Of a stretch of DNA of 12,648 nucleotides, positions 7,173 through 12,648 are shown piece after piece. The notes beneath the pieces are model-generated. The model was not told where the DNA came from. It worked only from the letters and a program-made list of their open reading frames with translations, and did no database searches. This DNA comes from DATBHM01 sp036557505 (GTDB lineage: Bacteria > Actinomycetota > UBA4738 > JACQTL01), in assembly GCA_036557505.1 (NCBI GenBank), contig DATBHM010000163.1, forward strand, positions 1 through 12,648. Reading direction: 5' to 3'. The position numbers and the translations under genes were made by a program. Numbering within the stretch: position 1 is the stretch's first letter; every line of letters starts with the position of its first letter.

Positions 7173-7346
7173 ATGCCGGACCAGCACCGCTACCGGATCC
7201 GCGACTACGTCGGGCACTACCGCCGGAACTGGCAGGAGAGCACCGACCCGCTGCCGGAGAAGATCGCGAAGACCGTCAAGAACCGGACGATCGCCTTCTT
7301 CGTGAAGGGCGGATGCTGCGGCAACCGCGGCGAGCCCGGCTGCTGA
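7173..7346 (+). CDS. Small 57-residue Cys-rich protein, unknown function
   Basis: Short coding region not matching a family I can name. ATG 7173 follows a TACGCT box by 8 bases. The N-terminal two thirds is basic and aromatic (RYRIRDYVGHYRRNW, residues 6-20), then PLPEKIAKTVKNRTIAFFVK looks like a helix followed by a strand. The C-terminus GGCCGNRGEPGC carries three cysteines (48, 49 and 57) among glycines, which suggests metal or redox chemistry; the role is unknown. Codon use is G/C-ending in this frame, as in neighbouring genes, and the residue composition is protein-like. It ends at TGA 7344-7346, directly after Cys57. The frame then stays open for 55 codons into a His-rich tract, so a longer readthrough product of 113 residues (ending at TGA 7512-7514) cannot be excluded. 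Confidence 0.65.
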   Translation: MPDQHRYRIRDYVGHYRRNWQESTDPLPEKIAKTVKNRTIAFFVKGGCCGNRGEPGC

Positions 7347-7353
7347 CTGCCGG

Positions 7354-7382
7354 CTCGGGAGGGTCCCGGTCGGGACCCCGAG
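7354..7382 (+). other. Bulged hairpin just after TGA, terminator or readthrough element
   Basis: CTCGGG (7354-7359), bulge AGG, GTCCC (7363-7367), loop GGTC (7368-7371), GGGAC (7372-7376), CCCGAG (7377-7382): an 11-base-pair stem with a 3-base bulge on the 5' side and a 4-base loop. It begins 8 bases after the TGA. No T-run follows, so it is not a typical intrinsic terminator, though it may still attenuate transcription or protect the 3' end. The G-containing loop, 5'-side bulge and distance (21 bases from TGA to loop) also fit the general outline of a bacterial SECIS element. Confidence 0.45.
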
Positions 7383-7412
7383 ACGAAGGCCAGGGGGCGG
7401 GACTCCCACCCG

Positions 7413-7502
7413 CACGACCACGCTCACGACCACGACCACGGCCACGACCACGACCACGACCACGACCACGGCCGCGGCCACGACCACGGCCACGGCCACG
7501 GG
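7413..7502 (+). repeat. 15-copy CACGRC hexamer array (His-Asp/Gly coding in one frame)
   Basis: Fifteen contiguous 6-base units. The first three bases are CAC in 14 of 15 units (CGC in unit 11). The second three vary: GAC in eight, GGC in five, GCT and GGG once each. In the frame of the 57-residue gene this reads as alternating His with Asp, Gly or Ala, as in metal-binding loops of nickel, zinc and cobalt proteins. The other plus frames give Thr-rich or Arg-Pro runs. It may be the translated tail of a readthrough product, a remnant, or a non-coding low-complexity expansion. Confidence 0.75.
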
Positions 7503-7632
7503 CCTCCCGGCTGAACCCGCTCCGCGCGCCGGCCGGAGGCCGAGGTCTTGCCGATATCCTCCCGGGTCTGAAACACTCGGGAGCGCCTCGGGGGGTTCGT
7601 GCGGCGCGTCCGCGCGCCCTCCGCCAGCAACC

Positions 7633-7641
7633 AGGTGGGAG
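7633..7641 (+). promoter_or_regulatory. Ribosome binding site of the REC-cyclase gene
   Basis: AGGTGGGAG ends 5 bases before ATG 7647. It favours this start over in-frame GTG codons at 7599 and 7635, and the receiver domain begins seven residues later as usual. Confidence 0.55.
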
Positions 7642-7646
7642 CACCG

Positions 7647-8726
7647 ATGCAGACGCAGCCCGGACACATCCTGATCGTCGACGACGACGGACTGAACCGC
7701 GCCCTCCTCACCAAGAACCTGGAACACGACGGCCACCGGACCACTGCGGTCGACAACGGGTTCGCCGCGCTCGCCCTCCTCGACGCCGAACGGCCCGACG
7801 TGGTGCTGCTCGACGTCGTGATGCCCGGCCTGGACGGCATCGAGGTCCTCTCGCGGATGAAGGCGGACGCGGACCTCCGTGACATCCCCGTGATCATGAT
7901 CTCGGGGGTCGACGACGCCGAGAGCATCGTGCGGTGCATCGAGATCGGGGCCGAGGACTACCTGCCGAAGCCGTTCGACCCGGTCATCCTGCGGGCGCGG
8001 ATCGGCGCCGGGCTCAACCGCACGCGCCTCCGCGACCTCGAGCAGGAACGCGTCCGCGACGTGTTCACCCGGTTCCTGCCGGAGCCGATCGCGGCCGAGA
8101 TGCTGGCTCGCAGCGACGGCTCGCCGGCCATCAAGGCCGTACGGCTCTGGGCGACCGTGATGTTCGTCGACCTGCGCGGCTTCACCTCGCTCGCGGAGAC
8201 CCTTCCGGTCGAGCAGGTCGTCTCGGTGCTGGGACGGTTCCAGGGCTCGATGGGCGACGCGGTGCTGGACCACGGCGGGACGCTCGTCGACTTCCTCGGC
8301 GACGGGCTGATGGCGGTCTTCGGCGCGCCGATCGAGAGCATCGACCACGCGGATCGCGCGGTGGCCTGCGCCAAGGACATCGCCGGCCCACGACTTGCCG
8401 AGTTCAACGAGTGGGTGCGGGGGCAGGGCGTCGGGCAGGGGTTCGGCATGGGGATCGGCCTGAACTCCGGCCGCGTGATGTCGGGAACGCTCGGCTCGGA
8501 CCGGCGCTTCGACTATGCGGTGATCGGCGACACGACGAACACGGCGTCCCGCATCGAGCAGCTCACCAAGGAGACCGGCCACTCGATCCTGCTCGCCGAC
8601 CAGACGAAGACGAACATGGCCGGTCCGACGGACGACCTCACGTTCGTCGACGAGTTCGAGATCCGGGGGAAGCAGTCCCGTCTGAAGCTGTGGGCGGTCG
8701 AGCCCGCCGGGAGCCCGGACCGGTGA
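7647..8726 (+). CDS. Response regulator with class III nucleotide cyclase output
   Basis: A 359-residue soluble protein with a receiver domain (about 7-122) joined by a short helical transducer (about 128-155, with VFTRFLPEPIAAEML) to a class III adenylate/guanylate cyclase domain (about 165-353). The receiver has the acidic pair Asp12/Asp13, phospho-acceptor Asp56 in LLDVVMPGLDG, Ser86 and Lys108. The cyclase has both metal-binding aspartates, Asp175 (FVDLRGFT) and Asp219 (FLGDG), plus transition-state Asn298 and Arg302 (TTNTASR). It should therefore be catalytic. The purine-selecting positions are unusual: Asp215 replaces the adenylate cyclase Lys, and Ala291 is at the Asp/Thr site, so product identity (cAMP or cGMP) is uncertain. 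Its stop overlaps the GTG of the histidine kinase (GTGA), which probably encodes its phosphodonor. Confidence 0.92.
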   Translation: MQTQPGHILIVDDDGLNRALLTKNLEHDGHRTTAVDNGFAALALLDAERPDVVLLDVVMPGLDGIEVLSRMKADADLRDIPVIMISGVDDAESIVRCIEIGAEDYLPKPFDPVILRARIGAGLNRTRLRDLEQERVRDVFTRFLPEPIAAEMLARSDGSPAIKAVRLWATVMFVDLRGFTSLAETLPVEQVVSVLGRFQGSMGDAVLDHGGTLVDFLGDGLMAVFGAPIESIDHADRAVACAKDIAGPRLAEFNEWVRGQGVGQGFGMGIGLNSGRVMSGTLGSDRRFDYAVIGDTTNTASRIEQLTKETGHSILLADQTKTNMAGPTDDLTFVDEFEIRGKQSRLKLWAVEPAGSPDR

Positions 8727-11700
8727 CCGACACCACGAGCGCAGACGAGATCCGAAGTCTCCGCGAGCGCATCGCGGAGCTCGAGGCGGCGGAGGCGGGG
8801 CGGGAGCGCGCCGAACGCGTCCAGGCCGCGCTGTACCGGATCGCCGAGACCGCGAGCGCGGCCGAGGACATGCAGGACTTCTACGCGAAGATCCACGCGA
8901 TCCTGCGCGAGCTGATGTACGCGGACAACCTCTACGTCGCGATCTACGACGATGCGCGGGAGATGATCAACTTCCCGTACTACGTCGACGAGGTCGACAC
9001 CGACATCCCCGACCCGACCAAGTGGGAGCCGTTCGGCATCGGGGACGCGGCCGGCGTGACTGCCTACATGCTCCGGGGCGGAGCCCCGCTGCTGATGCTC
9101 GGGCGGGACTGGGAGCGGCTCGCGGACGAGGGCCACATCGAGCGACTCGGCATGCCGTCCCTGTCCTGGCTCGGTGTTCCGCTGCAATCGGAGGGCCGGA
9201 CGCTCGGAGCGGTGGTCGTCCAGAGCTACCGCGACGACCGCCGGCACACCGAGGCGGACAAGGAGCTGCTGACATTCGTCGGTCGCCACATCGCATCCGC
9301 CCTCGAGCGAACCCAGCTCATCGACGAGACCCGCCAGCGCAACGCCGAGCTCGCGCTCATCAACGATGTGCAGGGCGGCCTCGCCGAGAACCTCGACATG
9401 CAGGCCATGTACGAGCTGGTGGGTGATCGCATTCAGGAGATCTTCGACGCCCAGGTGGTGGACATCGGCATCCTCGACACGGCCTCGGGGCTGATCCACT
9501 TCCCGTACACGATCGAGCGGGGTGTGCGGTTCCCGGACGAGCCGATCGAGGTCATCGGGTTCCGCAAGAGCGTCCTGGAGCGCCGTTCACCGCTGGTCGT
9601 GAACGAGAACGCGGCCGGGGCGCTCGCGGGGTTCGAGGACCAGCCGGGAGCGATCCAGGGCGAGGTCCCGAAGTCGTTCGTGTTCGTTCCTCTTCTGGTC
9701 GGGGATCGCGCCACAGGGGTGATCTCGCTGCAGAACCTCGACCGCGAGCACGCGTTCAGCGAGGCCGATATCCGTCTGTTGACCACCCTCGCCGGCAGCC
9801 TCTCCGTGGCGCTCGAGAACGCCCGGCTGTTCGAGGAGACGCGTCAGCGCAGCGCGGAGCTGGCCCTCATCAACGACGTCCAGCGGGGCCTTGCCGAGAA
9901 CCTCGAGATGCAGGTCATGTACGACCTGGTCGGAGACCGGATCCAGGAGATCTTCGACGCCCAGGTCGTCGACATCGCGACCCTCGATCCCTCGTCGGGA
10001 CTCGTCCACATCAGGTACGTCGTCGAACGGGGCGAACGGCTGGAGCCGCATCCACCGTTGGAGCTGATCGGATTCCGTCGCGTCGCGATCGAGACGCGGG
10101 AGCCGGTCCTCGTGAACGAGGAGGCCGAGGCGAGGGCCACCGAGGTCGGCAATCCGGTCGTCCTCGTAGGCGAACCCTCGAAGTCGGTGCTGTTCGTCCC
10201 CCTCCTCGTGGGCGACCGTGCCACCGGGGTCATCTCCCTGCAGAACCTCGACCGGGAACACGCGTTCAGCGAGGCGGACGTGCGCCTGCTGACGACGCTC
10301 GCCGGCAGCCTGTCCGTGGCGCTCGAGAACGCGCGGCTGTTCGAGGAGACGCGCCAGCGCAACGCCGAGCTCGCGCTGATCAACGACGTCCAGCGCGGGC
10401 TCGCCGAGAACCTCGACGCCCAGGCCATGTACGACCTCGTCGGCGACCGCATCCGCGACATCTTCGACGCACAGGTCGTGGACATCGCGATCCTGGACCC
10501 GTCGTCCGGCCTCGTCCGGTTCCCCTACGTGATCGAGCGCGGCGAGCGCCTCGACGAGGAGCCGATCGAGCTGATCGGGCACCGTCGCATCACGGTCGAG
10601 ACGCGCCAGCCGGTCGTGATCAACGAGGACCTCGTCACGAGGAGCGCCGAGGTCGGCCAACCCGCGGTGCTCTCGGGCGAGGTCCCGAAGTCGGCGGTGT
10701 TCGTTCCCCTGCTGGTCGGCGACCGGGCGACGGGCATCCTGTCGCTGCAGAACATCGACCGGGAGCACGCCTTCAGCGACGCGGACGTCCGTCTCCTCGT
10801 CACGCTGGCCGGCAGCCTCTCGGTCGCGCTCGAGAACGCCCGGCTGTTCGAGGAGACTCGCCAGCGAAGCTCGGAGCTCGCGCTGATCAACGACGTCCAG
10901 CGTGGGCTGGCCGAGAACCTCGACATGCAGGCCATGTACGAGCTCGTCGGCGACCGGATCCTCCACATCTTCGACGCGCAGTCGGTGAGCATCGGGATCG
11001 TCGATCGCGAGGCCGACCTGCTTCGGTACCCCTATCTGGTCGAGCGCGGCGAACGGATCCAGGCCGAACCGTCACCCATCCTCGGCTTCGGCGCCCGGGT
11101 CATCGAGAGCCGCACGCCGCTGCTCATCAACGAGCACATGGCCGAGCGGATGGCCGAAGTCGGGAGCATGGTCGTCGCCGGCGAGGTGCCGAAGTCGGTC
11201 GTGTTCGTCCCGCTTCTCGTCGGCCGCGAAGCCGTCGGACGGATCTCGTTGCAGAACATCGACCACGAGTTCGCCTTCACGGACGCGGACCTTCGCCTGT
11301 TGACGACGCTCGCCTCCAGCCTGTCGGTCGCGCTCGAGAACGCCCGGCTGTTCGAGGAGACCCGGCAGCGAGCGGGCGAGCTGGCCATCGTGAACAGCAT
11401 CGGGCAGGCGATGGCCGAACAGCTCGAGCTCGACCCGCTGATCGAACGTCTCGGTGACCAGCTCCAGCGTCTGTTCGGCGCCGACATCGTCTACGTCGCC
11501 CTCCACGACCGGGCGACGGAGATGATCGAGTTCGCCTACTACTTCGAGGACGGCCGTCGCGACGGGCCGGCGGCGCTCCACTTCGGGGAGGGGTTGACGT
11601 CGCGGATCCTGCAGTCACGGGAACCGATGCTCCTGAATCGGACCGAGGCGTTCGAGGGCATGCATGTGGTGGGGACTCCCGCGCTGTCGTATCTGGGCGT

Positions 11701-12648
11701 CCCGATCTTCGCCGAGTCCAACGCCATCGGCGTGATCAGCGTGCAGAGCACCAAACAGGCGGGGCGGTTCGTGGAGAGCGACACGCGCCTGCTCTCCACG
11801 ATCGCCGCAAACGTCGGTGTGGCCATCGCGAACGCGCGCCTGTACCGGGAGACCGGCCGGCGCGCGACCGAGATGGCTGCCCTCGCGGAGCTCGGCCGGG
11901 AGGTCGGCGCGATGCTCGACCTCGACGCGGTGCTGGAGCGGATCGCCGAACGGGCGCGTTCGCTTCTGGAGACGGACACGAGCGCGGTGTTCCTCGAGCA
12001 GCCGGATCGCCCCGACCTGGTCCCGATCGTTTCCGCGGGCGAGCTGGCCGAGCTGATCATGGGCGACACCATCTCGCCCGGGGAAGGGATCATCGGGGAC
12101 CTCGCGCAGCGGGGCGTCGCCGAGTTCGTGAACGACGCCGAGCACGACGCCAGGGCGGTGCCGATCGCCGGTACCGAGATGATCTCCGACGAGCGGATCA
12201 TGGCCGCGCCGCTCCTCGCCCGGGGCCGCGTCATCGGGATGATGGCGGTGTGGCGCGGCGAGGGCAGCCAGCCGTTCACCGATTCCGACTTGAGCTTCCT
12301 GGTCGGCCTGTCGCAGCAGGCAGCCATCGCGATCGAGAACGCCCGCCTGTTCCGCGAGGCCGACGAGGCGCGCGAGGTGGCCGAGGAGGCGAACGCCGCC
12401 AAGAGCGCGTTCCTCGCCGCGACCAGCCACGAGATCCGTACCCCGATGAACGCCATCATCGGGATGAGCGGGCTCCTGCTCGAGACCGGCCTCGACGCCG
12501 AGCAGCGCGACTACGCCGCGACGATCGCCAACAGCGGCGAGTCCCTCCTCGCGATCATCAACGACATCCTCGACTACTCGAAGATGGAAGCGGGCCGGAT
12601 CGAGCTCGAGAGCCGGCCGCTCGACCCGCGTACGTGCGTCGAGGAAGC
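8723..12648 (+). CDS. Seven-GAF sensor histidine kinase, 3' end outside window
   Basis: At least 1308 residues without a stop, running off the right edge. A short coiled coil (about 7-40) leads to GAF1 (about 46-197), four tandem near-copies (202-371, 372-541, 542-710, 711-878), GAF6 (879-1042), GAF7 (1043-about 1215), a coiled linker and a HisKA domain with the H-box FLAATSHEIRTPMNAIIGMS, phospho-acceptor His1236. The NDILDYSKMEAGRIELE segment is typical of hybrid kinases, so HATPase and perhaps receiver domains are expected beyond the window. No membrane segment or signal peptide is seen, so it is a cytosolic sensor. GAF domains bind cyclic nucleotides, haem, bilins or other small ligands; no Cys or His that would fix a cofactor is evident. 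GTG 8723 overlaps the cyclase stop (GTGA), with GGGAG 9 bases upstream. The kinase most likely phosphorylates Asp56 of the cyclase regulator. Confidence 0.93.
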   Translation, partial: MTDTTSADEIRSLRERIAELEAAEAGRERAERVQAALYRIAETASAAEDMQDFYAKIHAILRELMYADNLYVAIYDDAREMINFPYYVDEVDTDIPDPTKWEPFGIGDAAGVTAYMLRGGAPLLMLGRDWERLADEGHIERLGMPSLSWLGVPLQSEGRTLGAVVVQSYRDDRRHTEADKELLTFVGRHIASALERTQLIDETRQRNAELALINDVQGGLAENLDMQAMYELVGDRIQEIFDAQVVDIGILDTASGLIHFPYTIERGVRFPDEPIEVIGFRKSVLERRSPLVVNENAAGALAGFEDQPGAIQGEVPKSFVFVPLLVGDRATGVISLQNLDREHAFSEADIRLLTTLAGSLSVALENARLFEETRQRSAELALINDVQRGLAENLEMQVMYDLVGDRIQEIFDAQVVDIATLDPSSGLVHIRYVVERGERLEPHPPLELIGFRRVAIETREPVLVNEEAEARATEVGNPVVLVGEPSKSVLFVPLLVGDRATGVISLQNLDREHAFSEADVRLLTTLAGSLSVALENARLFEETRQRNAELALINDVQRGLAENLDAQAMYDLVGDRIRDIFDAQVVDIAILDPSSGLVRFPYVIERGERLDEEPIELIGHRRITVETRQPVVINEDLVTRSAEVGQPAVLSGEVPKSAVFVPLLVGDRATGILSLQNIDREHAFSDADVRLLVTLAGSLSVALENARLFEETRQRSSELALINDVQRGLAENLDMQAMYELVGDRILHIFDAQSVSIGIVDREADLLRYPYLVERGERIQAEPSPILGFGARVIESRTPLLINEHMAERMAEVGSMVVAGEVPKSVVFVPLLVGREAVGRISLQNIDHEFAFTDADLRLLTTLASSLSVALENARLFEETRQRAGELAIVNSIGQAMAEQLELDPLIERLGDQLQRLFGADIVYVALHDRATEMIEFAYYFEDGRRDGPAALHFGEGLTSRILQSREPMLLNRTEAFEGMHVVGTPALSYLGVPIFAESNAIGVISVQSTKQAGRFVESDTRLLSTIAANVGVAIANARLYRETGRRATEMAALAELGREVGAMLDLDAVLERIAERARSLLETDTSAVFLEQPDRPDLVPIVSAGELAELIMGDTISPGEGIIGDLAQRGVAEFVNDAEHDARAVPIAGTEMISDERIMAAPLLARGRVIGMMAVWRGEGSQPFTDSDLSFLVGLSQQAAIAIENARLFREADEAREVAEEANAAKSAFLAATSHEIRTPMNAIIGMSGLLLETGLDAEQRDYAATIANSGESLLAIINDILDYSKMEAGRIELESRPLDPRTCVEE
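9326..11356 (+). repeat. Four tandem coding repeats of 504-510 bases (GAF2-GAF5)
   Basis: Units at 9326-9835, 9836-10345, 10346-10852 and 10853-11356 encode 170, 170, 169 and 168 residues. Each begins ETRQR followed by ELALINDVQ and ends SLSVALENARLFE. Units 1 and 2 share GVISLQNLDREHAFSEAD exactly; unit 3 differs at a few positions and unit 4 at more. DNA differences in the conserved blocks are largely at third codon positions. This indicates old duplications kept similar at the protein level, not a recent copy or an assembly artefact. Confidence 0.9.

Larger units (their letters stand above)
7347..7646 (+). other. 300-base gap without a standard gene
   Basis: Lies between the 57-residue gene and the REC-cyclase gene. 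It holds the hairpin at 7354-7382, the hexamer array at 7413-7502, and a TATCCT box at 7555-7560 that could be a -10 for the signalling operon, giving a leader of about 80 bases. A 6-base inverted repeat CTCCCG/CGGGAG (7559-7564 and 7578-7583) in the leader overlaps the last two bases of that box, and the ribosome binding site of the cyclase gene is also here. No canonical start codon opens the His-rich frame inside the gap. Confidence 0.5.

Noticed and set aside
1..7310. TTCTTCGTGAAGG at position 1 recurring near 7295
   Set aside because: Both encode Phe-Phe-Val-Lys in unrelated proteins; flanks do not match, so not a repeat or attachment site.
7413..7502. Possible CRISPR or iteron array
   Set aside because: Units are 6 bases with no spacers; no cas, replication or partition gene is nearby.
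7313..7882. Plus-strand frame with a long Arg-Pro run
   Set aside because: It is the hexamer array in another frame and runs into the receiver domain out of frame; no family resemblance.
6858..8582. 574-codon minus-strand open frame including a run of Val residues
   Set aside because: The Val run is the reverse reading of the hexamer array; the rest is antisense to EamA and the cyclase.
9587..10966. 459-codon minus-strand frame that itself looks repetitive
   Set aside because: The periodicity is inherited from the GAF tandem repeats on the plus strand.
9326..11356. Tandem GAF copies as an assembly artefact
   Set aside because: Copies differ at many synonymous sites and slightly in length, which a collapsed or duplicated assembly would not produce.

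Overview
The window is GC-rich throughout. It is coding-dense, uses many GTG starts and mixes ATGA/GTGA start-stop overlaps with apparently leaderless starts. It carries an F420-type luciferase-like oxidoreductase and a mycoredoxin-like glutaredoxin. Together these point to an actinomycete-like chromosome (Actinomycetota, probably an uncultured lineage). That assignment is inference from gene families and composition. No rRNA, tRNA, CRISPR array, insertion sequence or phage gene is visible.

Left part (1-7346), housekeeping and metabolic genes: a 5'-truncated MFS exporter (+), a YihY/BrkB-type membrane protein (+), and a convergent F420-dependent LLM oxidoreductase (-). Divergent from the last is a coupled pair, alpha/beta hydrolase then amidase-signature enzyme (+). 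A convergent mycoredoxin-like glutaredoxin (-) follows, then a divergent EamA/DMT transporter (+) and a 57-residue Cys-rich small protein (+). Both convergent gene pairs end on one shared CTAG, which is a stop codon on both strands. Several genes have a TAnnnT box 8-9 nt before the start codon, suggesting leaderless transcripts.

Middle (7347-7646): about 300 bases with no standard gene. A strong bulged hairpin follows the TGA of the small gene, then comes a 15-copy CACGRC hexamer array. Read in the frame of the small gene, the array encodes an alternating His-Asp/Gly tract with no canonical start of its own. This makes TGA readthrough, possibly selenocysteine insertion, a testable though unproven idea.

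Right part (7647-12648), signalling operon: a response regulator whose output domain is a class III nucleotide cyclase. It is coupled through GTGA to a very large soluble histidine kinase that runs off the window. The kinase has seven consecutive GAF domains, four of them close tandem copies of about 170 residues, before a HisKA domain. The likely logic is that the GAF array senses cytoplasmic ligands or redox state, the kinase phosphorylates the receiver of its neighbour, and cyclic nucleotide synthesis is switched. This two-gene module and the small-gene/His-tract locus are the parts most worth a second look.
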